64,000 nt of DNA, taken from positions 186,001-250,000 of the forward strand of contig NZ_CAJPUX010000004.1 of the NCBI RefSeq assembly GCF_905397285.1. Direction: 5' to 3'. Made by a program: the position numbers and the translations under genes. Source of the stretch: Cupriavidus plantarum. Its GTDB lineage: Bacteria; Pseudomonadota; Gammaproteobacteria; Burkholderiales; Burkholderiaceae. The first letter of the stretch is position 1; each line of letters starts with the position of its first letter. The notes beneath the pieces are model-generated. The model saw only the letters and a list, made by a program, of their open reading frames with translations. It was not told the origin of the DNA and did no database searches. Positions 18,190 through 26,925 of this stretch are shown piece by piece.

Positions 18190-19914
18190 CTAGCTGTCGG
18201 CGAAGGAAGGAGTCGCCATGGAAGGAGTGGCGATGGAGGGAATGGCGTCGAGCAACTGCCGCGTGTAGGGATGCGCCGGCGCCGTCCAGATCTGCTCCCG
18301 GTCGCCGCTCTCCACCAGTTGCCCGGCCTTCATGACGAGCACACGATCGGCGATATAGCGCACCACGCCCAGGTCATGGGAGATGAACAGACACGCCAGA
18401 CCATACTCGGCCTGCAGATCCGCGATCAGATTCAGCACTTGCGCCTGCACCGAGACGTCGAGCGCGGATACGGGCTCATCGCATACGAGCAATCGCGGCT
18501 GCACGATCAACGCTCGGGCGATGCCGATGCGTTGCCGCTGACCGCCGGAGAACTCATGCGGGTAGCGCTGCAACGCCGAGGCCGGCAGGCCCACGCGCTC
18601 GATCATCGCGTGCGCGCGCTCGCGCCGCACGCGTCCGTCCCGCACGCCGTGAATGCGCAATGCATCCTCCAGCAGCGCGCCGACGGTCTTGCGCGGATTC
18701 AGCGAGCCGTAGGGATCCTGAAACACGAGTTGCATGGCACCGCGCCACGGCCGCAGCCGGCGTCGCGCGATGCCCGCGATGTCCGTCCCGTCGAACACGA
18801 TGCGGCCACCGTCGTGATCGGATAGCCGAAGGATCGCCCGAGCGAGCGTCGACTTGCCGCAGCCCGATTCCCCGACCAATCCCACTGTCTCGCCGGCGGC
18901 GATCGAGAACGACACGTCGCGCACCGCATGCGCCGCATGGCGACCGGTGCGATGAATCACGTCGAGCCCTTCCACGCGGATCAGCGGGGATGCGGCATTC
19001 GTCTTGACCGGAGTGGGTCGTCGAGGCTCCGGCTGCGCGAGCCGGAACGAGGCCGCCGTGCCATCGGCGCGGCGTTCCACACGGAGTTCGGGCAATCGCG
19101 CCCGTCGGTAGTGTGGTGCCTCGCCCCGCGCATGCATCCCGCTCAACGATGCGCCGAGCAGCGCGCGCGAGTAGTCATGCCGTGGCGCCTCGAACAATGC
19201 CTTCGCCGTCTGTTCTTCCACCTTGCGGCCATCGTGCATCACCGCCACACGATCGGCCCAGCGCGACACGACGCCAAGATCGTGCGTGATCAGCAACACG
19301 CTCATCGAGAGTTCGCGACGCAACGAGTCGAGAAGCTCGAGGATCTGCGCCTGCACCGTGACGTCCAGCGCGGTCGTCGGTTCATCCGCGACGAGCAGCC
19401 GCGGGGAGCAGGCGATCGCCATCGCGATCATCACGCGCTGGCGCTGGCCGCCGGACAGCTGGTGCGGATAGGCGTGAAACCGCCGCTGCGGCTCGGGTAT
19501 GCGAACGAGATCGAGCAGTTCCACCGCGCGCGAGATCGCAGCCTGCGCCGGCAACGCGCGATGCAGCCGCAGGGCTTCGACCACCTGCTCGCCGACCGTA
19601 TGCACGGGGTTCAGCGACGTCATCGGCTCCTGGAAGATCATCGACACGTCATTCCCCCGCACGGCGGTGATCTCTCGCTCGGGCAGGGCCAGCAGATCGC
19701 GGCCGTCCAGCAGGACGCGGCCCGCCACGCGCGCGGCAGGCGACAGCAGCCGCAGGATCGCCAGCGCGGTCGTGGACTTGCCGCAGCCCGACTCGCCGAC
19801 GAGCGCGACGGTCTCGGCCTCGCCGACGTCGAGGTCGAGCGAGGCCACGGCCGGGCGATCAGCCCCTGGGTAGGACACGGTGAGCCCTCGCAGCGACAGC
19901 AAAGGTTGCGTCAT
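18190..19914 (-). CDS. ABC transporter, fused dual ATP-binding protein (peptide/nickel type)
   Basis: A 574-residue protein with two complete ABC domains, equivalent to DppD and DppF (or GsiA) fused in one chain. Each half has a Walker [10 protein letters not shown], a signature LSGGQRQR or FSGGQRQR, and a Walker B ending in ADEPTTALD or CDEPVSALD. It powers the two permeases encoded upstream. The true start is the ATG ending at 19914, giving [16 protein letters not shown]; a longer frame reading upstream overlaps the permease gene and is a shadow. Gaps to the permease are 11 bp, so the four transporter genes form one operon. The gene lies convergent to the LLM monooxygenase. Confidence 0.93.
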   Translation of the reverse strand: MTQPLLSLRGLTVSYPGADRPAVASLDLDVGEAETVALVGESGCGKSTTALAILRLLSPAARVAGRVLLDGRDLLALPEREITAVRGNDVSMIFQEPMTSLNPVHTVGEQVVEALRLHRALPAQAAISRAVELLDLVRIPEPQRRFHAYPHQLSGGQRQRVMIAMAIACSPRLLVADEPTTALDVTVQAQILELLDSLRRELSMSVLLITHDLGVVSRWADRVAVMHDGRKVEEQTAKALFEAPRHDYSRALLGASLSGMHARGEAPHYRRARLPELRVERRADGTAASFRLAQPEPRRPTPVKTNAASPLIRVEGLDVIHRTGRHAAHAVRDVSFSIAAGETVGLVGESGCGKSTLARAILRLSDHDGGRIVFDGTDIAGIARRRLRPWRGAMQLVFQDPYGSLNPRKTVGALLEDALRIHGVRDGRVRRERAHAMIERVGLPASALQRYPHEFSGGQRQRIGIARALIVQPRLLVCDEPVSALDVSVQAQVLNLIADLQAEYGLACLFISHDLGVVRYIADRVLVMKAGQLVESGDREQIWTAPAHPYTRQLLDAIPSIATPSMATPSFADS

Positions 19915-19925
19915 GATGATTGTCC

Positions 19926-20852
19926 TCACCGCGTGCCGCGCGGATCGAATGCCGCGGCGAGGCCGTCGCCGATCAGATTGAGCGCCAGCACGGTCAGCAC
20001 GATGGCCATGCCCGGCAGCACGCAGACGTACCAGTCGGTACGCAGCACCTCGCGGCCCGCGCCGACCATATTCCCCCAACTGGCGACGTTCGGATCCCCA
20101 AGGCCGAGGAAGGCCAGGCTCGACTCCGTGAGGATCGCCGTGGCCACCATCAGCGACGCGGACACCAGCACCGGCGTCAGCACGTTTGGCAGGATGTCGT
20201 GCGCGATGATGCGCGCGTCGCTCGCGCCGAGTGCCTCGCTGGCGAGCACCATGTCGCCATGCCGCAGCCGCAACACTTCCGCGCGCACGAGCCGCGCGAG
20301 CGCGGGCCACGACGTGATGCCGATGGCCAGCGCGATCTTGCCAATGGAAGGCTGCGCCACCGCGACGATCGCCAGCGCGAACAGAAACGACGGAATGGTC
20401 TGGAAGAACGTGGTCACGATGCCGAACGCCCGATCGATGCGCCCGTTGAAATCGTTGCCGTAATAGCCGGCCGCGATCCCGCCGGCCACGCCGAGCACCA
20501 CCGCAATCGCGGTGGAGACCGCCGCGATCGTCAGCGAGGCGCGCGTCCCGTGAAACAGTCCGGCCAGGATATCCCGGCCGAGCATGTCGGACCCTAGCGG
20601 ATAGGCGGCATCGCGGCCGGGCCACAGCAATGGCTCGGTTGCCATGTCCAGGGGGTCGCCCGGAAACAGCCAGCCCGCGGTCAGCGCGGCCGCCACGACG
20701 ATCGACAACAACACGGTGCCAACCCAGGCGCTCGGCGAGGCGAGCAACCGCCGCAGCGCGCCGCGCTGGGGAAGACCCGCCGGCGCGGACGGCAGCGGCT
20801 CGATCTCGCCGGCAGCGGCCGTGACGGCCAGCAATGGAGAGGACGAAGACAT
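19926..20852 (-). CDS. ABC transporter permease (DppC-like)
   Basis: A 308-residue inner-membrane permease of the dipeptide/oligopeptide/nickel class. It has the extra cytoplasmic N-terminus typical of DppC, a first membrane segment near residue 40, PLGSDMLGRDILAGLFHGTR before the transmembrane domain, and the ATPase-contact EALGASDARIIAHDILPN loop. The start is the ATG ending at 20852, with GGGAG seven bases upstream; reading from farther upstream would overlap the other permease. It pairs with the permease at 20869-21909. Confidence 0.92.
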   Translation of the reverse strand: MSSSSPLLAVTAAAGEIEPLPSAPAGLPQRGALRRLLASPSAWVGTVLLSIVVAAALTAGWLFPGDPLDMATEPLLWPGRDAAYPLGSDMLGRDILAGLFHGTRASLTIAAVSTAIAVVLGVAGGIAAGYYGNDFNGRIDRAFGIVTTFFQTIPSFLFALAIVAVAQPSIGKIALAIGITSWPALARLVRAEVLRLRHGDMVLASEALGASDARIIAHDILPNVLTPVLVSASLMVATAILTESSLAFLGLGDPNVASWGNMVGAGREVLRTDWYVCVLPGMAIVLTVLALNLIGDGLAAAFDPRGTR

Positions 20853-20868
20853 GAACGGCTCCCGGAAT

Positions 20869-21909
20869 TCAGTGCGGCAGGCGGATGCGGGGATCCACGC
20901 GCGCGTAGACCGCATCCACGATCCAGTTGACGACGATGACAACGACCGAGCTGCACAGCAGGATGCCCAGCAGCAGGTTGTAGTCGCGTTGATAGAGCGC
21001 GTCGAACGCGGTGCGTCCCAGGCCGGGCCACGCGAACACGGTCTCGACGATCACGGCGCCGCCGATCACCGAACTCGCCTGCACGCCGATCATCGTGATC
21101 AGCGGCAGCAGCGCGTTACGCAGGACATGACGTGTCAGCACACGCCGCGCGGGCGCCCCCTTCGCCACCGCCGTACGCACAAAGTCCTGTCGCCGCACTT
21201 CGATCATGCTGGCACGCATCAGCCGCACGTACACGGCCATGTAGAACAAGCCGAGCGTAATGGCCGGCAGGATGAGATGCCGTGCCACGTCGAGCGCGTA
21301 GCGCCAGCCCGTGTATCCCGATTCGACCGTGAACATGCCCCCCACGGGGAGCCAGTCGAGCCACACGGAGAACACGAGGACCAGCATCAGTCCGATCCAG
21401 AACAGCGGGGTGGCAAAGCACAGCAATGCGGCCGCCGAGATGGCGGTGTCGAGCAGCTTGCCCGCGCGGCCCGCCGCCAGCACGCCGAGGCCCGCGCCCA
21501 GCACCACCGCGAACGCGATGCTCGCCCCCATCAGCAGAAGCGTGGCGGGAAGACGTTGCGCGATCAGGTCGAAGACCGGCATGCCCTGCCGGTGCGAGAA
21601 ACCGAGGTCGAGTTGCGCCAGGTGCCACAGGTACTTGTACAGCTGCACCCACAGCGGCTGGTCCAGGCCAAACTGCGCGCGCAGCGCGGCGATGTATTCG
21701 GGCGTCGCGGCACCCGCCTCGCCGGCGAGCACCTGCGCGGCATCGCCTGGCGCCAGCCGCAGCAGGAAGAAATTGACGATCGCGATGCCGAGCACCACGC
21801 CCGCAAGCTGCGCGACGCGCCGGGCGACGATCCGCCACGGCAGCACGCGCGCAAGGGGAAGCGTGGCCGCAGGCACCTCGACCGGCGCGGCGGCAGGACG
21901 CGGGTCCAC
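20869..21909 (-). CDS. ABC transporter permease (DppB-like)
   Basis: An inner-membrane permease of about 346 residues. Signatures are FFLLRLAPGDAAQVLAG after the first membrane segment, the periplasmic loop with QFGLDQPLWVQLYKYL, and the cytoplasmic EAA-type loop (RTAVAKGAPARRVLTRHVLRN, read in two parts). I place the start at a GTG ending at 21909 because AGGAGG lies six bases upstream and the preceding gene stops just 11 bp before it. The N-terminus before the first membrane segment is Pro/Ala-rich. It forms the heterodimeric channel with the DppC-like permease. Confidence 0.9.
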   Translation of the reverse strand: MDPRPAAAPVEVPAATLPLARVLPWRIVARRVAQLAGVVLGIAIVNFFLLRLAPGDAAQVLAGEAGAATPEYIAALRAQFGLDQPLWVQLYKYLWHLAQLDLGFSHRQGMPVFDLIAQRLPATLLLMGASIAFAVVLGAGLGVLAAGRAGKLLDTAISAAALLCFATPLFWIGLMLVLVFSVWLDWLPVGGMFTVESGYTGWRYALDVARHLILPAITLGLFYMAVYVRLMRASMIEVRRQDFVRTAVAKGAPARRVLTRHVLRNALLPLITMIGVQASSVIGGAVIVETVFAWPGLGRTAFDALYQRDYNLLLGILLCSSVVVIVVNWIVDAVYARVDPRIRLPH

Positions 21910-21919
21910 GTTGCGCCTC

Positions 21920-23584
21920 CTACTTGCCCGCGTCGGCACGCGCGACGGTCGCGCTCGCGCCAGGCGGCTGCGCGAACCATGCGTTCTTGAGGGAAGCGTA
22001 GATCTGATCCACGCCGCTGACCGTGTCGCGCAGGGACGCCGATTGCACCGTGAAGAATCGCAGCTCGAGCAGCGGTACGGACGGCAGGTCGTTCTGCACC
22101 ACGGTCTGGAAGCGCTTGAACAGCTCCACGCGCTCGGTCTGGCTCGGCGATCCCTGGGCTTCGTCGATGAGCTTGTTCGCTTCTTCGCCGCGATAGCCCG
22201 AGCCGTTCGACCACGGAATGTTCTTGCCGACCGTGTCCGCGCGGTAGGCGCGCGTCACGCCGACGAGCGGATCCGCAAAGCCCGCGAACCACACGACCGC
22301 GAGATCGAAGTCGCGGTCGCCATAGACGCGCTTCGTATAGGTCGGTGTGTCCTGCGTGCGCACGGTCACGTCGACGCCGACTCGCTTGAGTGCCTGCTTG
22401 ATGTATTCGGCGCTACGCTTGTAGTCGTCGCCATATGGCAGGTAGTCGATCTGAATCTTCAGGCGGTTGCCGTCCGGGCCGCGCTTGAGTCCCGCCGCAT
22501 CGAGCAGCGCCTCGGCCTTGGCCGGGTCGTACGCGTATTTAGGCACCGCGGGGTTGAAGAATTGCGTCAGCGTCGATACCACGGGGCTCACCGCCGGCTT
22601 ACCGAAGCCGAACCACACGACCTTGTTCAGCGCGTTGAGGTCGATCGCATGGGCGAGCGCCTGACGGACGCGTACGTCCTTGAAGTACGGGCGATCGACG
22701 TTCACGTCCATGAACAGCCACGGCGAGATCCAGTCGTAGCCGCGCGTCTCCAGCTTCAGCGACGGCAACTGCGCCAGGCGCTGCGCATCCTTGAGCGGCA
22801 CCGGATTGAACGGCGCGTACTGCGCCTCGCCCTTCTCCAGCGCGGCCGCGCGCGCACTCGCGTCCGGAATCACCTTGAAGACGATCTTGTCCAGATACGG
22901 CTTGCCCTTGTCCCAGTAGTTCGGATTGCGCTCGAGCACAATGTAGTTGCCCTTGCTCCATTCCTTGAACACGAACGGACCGGTGCCCACCGGCTTGTTG
23001 TTGTACGGGTTGTTGAGGATGTCGGTGCCTTCATACAGGTGCTTCGGCAATACCTGCGCGCCGTTGCTGTTCAGCGAACTGAGCACCGCGAGCGACGGCT
23101 CGGAGAAGTGCAGCACCACGGTGAGCGGGTCCGGCGTATCGACCTGCGTCACCTTGCCGAACAGGATCTGGTTGCGCGGATGGAGCTTCTTCCAGACGTT
23201 CTCCAGCGTCCATTTGACGTCCGCCGACGTGAACGGCTTGCCGTCGTGCCACTTGACGTTGGGCCGCAGGTGGAACGTCAGCGTCTTGGAATCCTTCGAG
23301 ATGTCCCAGCGCTCGGCCAGCGCCGGCTTGAGCTTGAAGTTGTTGTCGTATTCGACGAGCCCGTCGAATACATTCGCGCTGAAGAAGCCCGTCGGCGCGG
23401 CAGAGTTGAGCGCCGACGTCAGGATCACCGGTTCGGGCTGGATGATGGCGGTCAGCGTACCGCCCGTCCGCGGGCTCTCGGCGGCGGGGGCAGCGGAGCC
23501 GGAGGGGGCGGCCGAGACATATGGGCTCGCCAGCAGCGTCATGGCTGCGGGCAGCAGGATCGCCCGAACAAGTTTCTGAATCAT
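21920..23584 (-). CDS. ABC transporter peptide-type binding protein (SBP family 5)
   Basis: A 554-residue periplasmic receptor of the DppA/OppA class and first gene of a four-gene importer operon. The signal peptide is IQKLVRAILLPAAMTLLA, ending near residue 25 without a lipobox. The mature part shows GGTLTAIIQPEPVILTS, FDGLVEYDNNFKLKPALAE, WDISKDSKTLTFHLRPNVKW and the C-terminal family motifs. I set the start at the ATG ending at 23584 because of the signal peptide; the Shine-Dalgarno is poor there. Flanked by sulfur-compound enzymes on one side and a TauD-like gene on the other, it may import a sulfur-containing peptide or conjugate; this is inference from position. Confidence 0.9.
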   Translation of the reverse strand: MIQKLVRAILLPAAMTLLASPYVSAAPSGSAAPAAESPRTGGTLTAIIQPEPVILTSALNSAAPTGFFSANVFDGLVEYDNNFKLKPALAERWDISKDSKTLTFHLRPNVKWHDGKPFTSADVKWTLENVWKKLHPRNQILFGKVTQVDTPDPLTVVLHFSEPSLAVLSSLNSNGAQVLPKHLYEGTDILNNPYNNKPVGTGPFVFKEWSKGNYIVLERNPNYWDKGKPYLDKIVFKVIPDASARAAALEKGEAQYAPFNPVPLKDAQRLAQLPSLKLETRGYDWISPWLFMDVNVDRPYFKDVRVRQALAHAIDLNALNKVVWFGFGKPAVSPVVSTLTQFFNPAVPKYAYDPAKAEALLDAAGLKRGPDGNRLKIQIDYLPYGDDYKRSAEYIKQALKRVGVDVTVRTQDTPTYTKRVYGDRDFDLAVVWFAGFADPLVGVTRAYRADTVGKNIPWSNGSGYRGEEANKLIDEAQGSPSQTERVELFKRFQTVVQNDLPSVPLLELRFFTVQSASLRDTVSGVDQIYASLKNAWFAQPPGASATVARADAGK

Positions 23585-23743
23585 GGGAGGCGCGGGAAAG
23601 AGATGGGTCAGCCAATATAGGGAGCCCGCGGCCCCGCGCGAACGAACGTTTACGCATGCCGTTATGCGCCGCCTGTCCATATCGAACCGCGAAATCCTTC
23701 GTTCTGCGGCGCGGCCCGGGAGGCATATGTTGAGCATCGTTAC

Positions 23744-23761
23744 GGTGCATCCGGTGCATCC
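23744..23761. repeat. Two tandem 9-bp repeats in the divergent promoter
   Basis: GGTGCATCC occurs twice in tandem and GATGCATCCC follows a few bases on, just before the TauD-like gene in the 213-bp region divergent to the importer operon. These could be half-sites for a regulator. Confidence 0.35.
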
Positions 23762-23797
23762 CATCGATGCATCCCATTCCTCACGGAGACCTTCCCC

Positions 23798-24748
23798 ATG
23801 ACGCAGCACCCTCAGCAATCGATTCCCATCGACCTCGACGTCCGTCCGGTTTCCGGACGCATTGGCGCCGAAGTCCGCGGCGTGCGACTCGACGGCGATC
23901 TGCCGGCGGCGACGTTCGAAGCCATTCGCGCGGCGCTGCTGCGCCACAAGGTGCTGTTCTTCCGCGAGCAGGGGCACCTCGACGATGCCACGCAGGAGGC
24001 GTTTGGCTCGCTGTTCGGCCCGCCGGTGCCGCACCCGACCGTGCCCGTGCGCGCCGGCACGCAGTATCTGCTGGAGCTCGACTCGCAGCACGGCGGCGGC
24101 CGCGCGAACTCATGGCATACCGACGTGACATTCGACCTCGCGTATCCACAGGTCTCGGTGCTGCGCGCGGTAGAGGTCCCCGCATACGGCGGCGACACGG
24201 TGTGGGCCAACACCGCCGCGGCGTACGAGGAGCTGCCGCAGCCACTGCGCGAGCTGGCGGACAAACTCTGGGCATTGCACACCAACGACTACGACTATGC
24301 GGGTTCGCGCGTGCTGCCTCATGCGCCGGATGCCCAGCACTATCGCGACGTGTTCACGCGCACTGTCTACGAGACCGAGCACCCCGTCGTGCGCGTGCAT
24401 CCGGAGACCGGGGAACGCACGCTCGTACTCGGGCATTTCGTCAAGCGCCTGCTCGGGTATTCCGCCACGGACTCCGCGCATCTGATCTCGGTGCTGCAGA
24501 GCCATGTGCATCGGCTGGAGAACACGGTGCGGTGGCGCTGGCAGACCGGCGATGTCGCGATCTGGGACAATCGCGCGACGCAACACTATGCGATCAACGA
24601 TTACGGCGATACGCGCCGCATCGTGCGCCGCGTGACCATCGCGGGCGATGTGCCCGTGAGCGTCGATGGCGAGCGCAGCCGGGCGATCAAGCCAGTGCGC
24701 GATGGCAGTATCCATGCGCCGCCGGCGGAAACGCGAAAAGCGGCTTGA
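23798..24748 (+). CDS. TauD/TfdA family alpha-ketoglutarate-dependent dioxygenase
   Basis: A 316-residue Fe(II)/2-oxoglutarate dioxygenase. The metal triad is visible as H107 and D109 in SWHTDVTF and H263 in [10 protein letters not shown], and R274 in DTRRIVRR is placed to bind 2-oxoglutarate. Relatives release sulfite from taurine (TauD) or sulfate from alkyl sulfates (AtsK), and others act on herbicides. The location beside sulfonate monooxygenases and divergent from a periplasmic-receptor importer favours an alkylsulfate or sulfonate substrate. GGAG stands nine bases before the ATG at 23798. Length and all key residues are intact. Confidence 0.9.
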   Translation: MTQHPQQSIPIDLDVRPVSGRIGAEVRGVRLDGDLPAATFEAIRAALLRHKVLFFREQGHLDDATQEAFGSLFGPPVPHPTVPVRAGTQYLLELDSQHGGGRANSWHTDVTFDLAYPQVSVLRAVEVPAYGGDTVWANTAAAYEELPQPLRELADKLWALHTNDYDYAGSRVLPHAPDAQHYRDVFTRTVYETEHPVVRVHPETGERTLVLGHFVKRLLGYSATDSAHLISVLQSHVHRLENTVRWRWQTGDVAIWDNRATQHYAINDYGDTRRIVRRVTIAGDVPVSVDGERSRAIKPVRDGSIHAPPAETRKAA

Positions 24749-24918
24749 TGGTGTGATGCCGGGTGTCGGCGGCGCCGATCCATCGACGCGGTCGATCATC
24801 AGGAGTTAAATTCGCCATTTTGGCTTTGGCGAAGTGTCGTTTAGGCTGTCCCCATCGTTCAAACAGAGCCTCGCTGCCGATCATGTCCGTCGGCACGCGC
24901 GGCCACGAGGAGACCGCC

Positions 24919-25899
24919 TTGACCTTTTCCCATGCCGACGTAAGTTCTGATATGCACCGGCCCGCCCGGCGCCGCTTCCTGCAAGCGGGCGCCGCGACTG
25001 TCGCGGGAACATTCGCCGCCACATTTGCAGCCACGTTGGCGGGCACCGGTTGCGCAACCCGACCGGAACCTGCCGCGATGCGCGCCACCCGCATTCGATC
25101 CTCCGCCAGCGATGGCGTCGAGCTTGCCGTGTTCGAGTCCGGCAACCCCAATGGCCGCCCCGTCATCTTCATCCACGGTTTCGCCCAGAGCCACGAGAGC
25201 TGGTCGAAGCAAATGTCGGCGCCCGAGCTACAGCAGCTGCGGCTGATATCGTTCGACCTGCGCGGCCACGGCGACTCCGGCAAGCCGCTTGTCAAGGAGG
25301 CGTATCACGAGAACGTGCGCTGGGCCGAGGACGTGCGATCGGTCATCCGCGCCACCGGTGCGCGCAAGCCAGCGATCGTCACGTGGTCGTATGGCGGCCG
25401 CGTGGTCAACGACTACCTCACGGCATTCGGCGACGGCGAGATCGGCAGCCTCAACTACGTGGCCGCCACGTCGACGAGCGCGCCATTCGGGCAGGGGCGA
25501 CAGGCACGGCTGATGGTGCCGATGATGTCCAACGATGCGATGGAAGCGGAGAAAGGCACAGAGGCCTTCCTGCGCGCCTGCTTCTCGCGCCCGCCGACCG
25601 CGGCCGAACTGGCGGGGATGGAGCGCTTCAATGCAAAGACGCCCGTCGCCGTGCGCAAGCTGCTTGCCGGCAGGCCAGCCGCCTACGACGACACGCTGCG
25701 CGCCATTCGGGTACCGATGCTCGTCACGCACGGCCGTGAGGATCAAATCTCGGCTGTGGCCATGAGCGAATACACGCACAAGCTCGTGCCGCATTCGACG
25801 TTGTCGATCTACGAGGGCATCGGACACGGCACGTTCTTCGAGGATCCGGCGCGCTTCAATGCCGAACTGCTGGCGTTGATGGCGAAGCAGGCGGCATGA
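24919..25899 (+). CDS. Exported alpha/beta hydrolase (Tat lipoprotein-like)
   Basis: An alpha/beta-hydrolase of about 326 residues. The N-terminus has HRPARRRFLQAGAATVAG followed by LAGTGCATRPE: a twin-arginine signal and a lipobox-like cysteine, so it is probably anchored outside the inner membrane. The fold signatures are VIFIHGFAQSHESW (oxyanion loop), TWSYGG (nucleophile serine, where the usual glycine before the histidine position is threonine-tryptophan), HGREDQI (acid) and GIGHGTFFEDP (histidine). The start is uncertain: a TTG at 24919 has GAGGAG at ideal spacing; ATG at 24952 begins right at the Tat signal. The substrate is unknown. It is convergent with the ferredoxin operon. Confidence 0.8.
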   Translation: MTFSHADVSSDMHRPARRRFLQAGAATVAGTFAATFAATLAGTGCATRPEPAAMRATRIRSSASDGVELAVFESGNPNGRPVIFIHGFAQSHESWSKQMSAPELQQLRLISFDLRGHGDSGKPLVKEAYHENVRWAEDVRSVIRATGARKPAIVTWSYGGRVVNDYLTAFGDGEIGSLNYVAATSTSAPFGQGRQARLMVPMMSNDAMEAEKGTEAFLRACFSRPPTAAELAGMERFNAKTPVAVRKLLAGRPAAYDDTLRAIRVPMLVTHGREDQISAVAMSEYTHKLVPHSTLSIYEGIGHGTFFEDPARFNAELLALMAKQAA

Positions 25900-25909
25900 C
25901 GACCCGCGC

Positions 25910-26287
25910 TCAACGCGCCGGCTTCGGTTCCCACGACACGGCGATATCGCCGTTGACGAACGTCTGGCATGCCATGCGGTAACCCTCCGCAAGGTCCTGC
26001 TCCGACAGATGCTTGCGCTCCTTCGGCTTGACCGCGTCGGTGTGCTCGAGGCCCTGCTCGATCCTGCATCGGCAGGTGCCGCAGATGCCGCCGCCGCACT
26101 TGAATGGAATGCCGCCCTGCTCGCGCAGCGAGATGCGGAGCAGGTTACTGTTGCTCGCCGCCGTGACGGTCTTGCCCGCGTTGGTCAGGAATGTGACCTC
26201 GACGGTTGCGCGCTCGGCGGTAGAGGTCGCGGTAGGGGTCGCGGTAGGGGGTGCGGCGGGCGCGGTGCCCAGCGTTTCCTGTGTCAT
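25910..26287 (-). CDS. [2Fe-2S] ferredoxin B of the HDO cluster
   Basis: A 125-residue plant/bacterial-type [2Fe-2S] ferredoxin. The cluster ligands are C64, C69 and C72 in KCGGGICGTCRC, and C107, the standard C-x4-C-x2-C...C pattern. An extra N-terminal stretch of about 28 residues is rich in Ala, Pro and Thr and looks like a flexible tether. Its start overlaps the stop of the unknown 105-residue gene by four bases (ATGA), so translation is coupled. It is the last gene of the operon with a second, different ferredoxin and a permease. It likely carries electrons from the reductase at 32505-33506 to an oxygenase such as the HDO at 29768-30487. Confidence 0.88.
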   Translation of the reverse strand: MTQETLGTAPAAPPTATPTATSTAERATVEVTFLTNAGKTVTAASNSNLLRISLREQGGIPFKCGGGICGTCRCRIEQGLEHTDAVKPKERKHLSEQDLAEGYRMACQTFVNGDIAVSWEPKPAR

Positions 26288-26601
26288 CGTTTCTTCAGCG
26301 AGAGGTCCATCGTTCCGAACTTGGCGAGGTCCCGCAGCGCGGCGCGCGCGGCGTCCAGCGTGTCGAACCGTTCGAGGAACTTCGATGGCACCAGGTTGAT
26401 CGTCTCGGCATCGCTCCCACCGGTCTCGTCGATCACGCGCACCTTCACCGGCTGATGAAGTTCGGCAATGACGAAGCTCGCGGTGGCGCGGCCGTAGAAC
26501 ACGTAGTCGTAGGTTTCCAGCGGCCGGAGGGCGTCGAGCGTGCCCTCCATAGGTTCGGTACGGAACTGCCCCGGCTTGCTGGCGAGGATCACGTACATCA
26601 T
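26284..26601 (-). CDS. Unknown 105-residue protein between two ferredoxins
   Basis: I do not recognise this protein. The start is the ATG ending at 26601, overlapping the upstream ferredoxin stop by four bases; its own stop overlaps the next ferredoxin start by four bases, so it is translated as part of a tightly coupled trio. It has no signal peptide or membrane segment. The first half (MMYVILASKPGQFRTE, then YDYVFYGRATASFVIAEL) looks like alternating strands; the second half is helical and charged (SKFLERFDTLDAARAALRDL). A role in handling or docking the two ferredoxins, or as a small subunit of an oxygenase, is possible from position alone. Confidence 0.75.
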   Translation of the reverse strand: MMYVILASKPGQFRTEPMEGTLDALRPLETYDYVFYGRATASFVIAELHQPVKVRVIDETGGSDAETINLVPSKFLERFDTLDAARAALRDLAKFGTMDLSLKKR

Positions 26602-26900
26602 GCCGGCAACTCTTCCTGGCAGAGCTCGATGTCGTGCGTCAGCCAGATCTGGCAGGCGAGGCGGAAGCCCTGCTCGATGCGCTCGCCGAGCTGCTTCTTC
26701 TCCTTCCAGTTCGGCGGCGGCAAATTCTCGGCGCCGGCCAGCACCTTGCACGCGCACTTCGAGCATTTGCCCATGCCGCACTCGTAACGCAGGTTCGGAT
26801 ACGGAAACTGCTTGATGCCGGCACGCACCACGAGGTTGGTCTCGGGCTTGACCTCGTCGGTGAAGACCTGTCCGTTCTTGTGAAAGACAACTTTCGGCAT
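26598..26900 (-). CDS. [2Fe-2S] ferredoxin A of the HDO cluster
   Basis: A 100-residue [2Fe-2S] ferredoxin with ligands C41, C46 and C49 in YECGMGKCSKCAC and C83 near LACQIWL. It differs clearly from ferredoxin B in the cluster loop and in the C-terminal helix, so it is not a recent duplicate. The ATG ending at 26900 lies 25 bp after the permease stop, and its own stop overlaps the next start by four bases. Two ferredoxins in one operon suggest two electron-accepting partners or two potentials in one pathway. Confidence 0.88.
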   Translation of the reverse strand: MPKVVFHKNGQVFTDEVKPETNLVVRAGIKQFPYPNLRYECGMGKCSKCACKVLAGAENLPPPNWKEKKQLGERIEQGFRLACQIWLTHDIELCQEELPA

Positions 26901-26925
26901 AAATATCCCAGCGTGTTACTTGTAA

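Noticed and set aside
19915..20625. N-terminal extension of the dual ATPase into the permease gene
   Set aside because: The extra residues are an out-of-frame reading of the permease gene; the ATG at 19914 starts a proper ATPase domain.
21311..23620. Plus-strand open frame of 769 codons opposite the peptide importer genes
   Set aside because: Low-complexity translation with no family features; the minus strand codes clear permease and binding-protein sequences.
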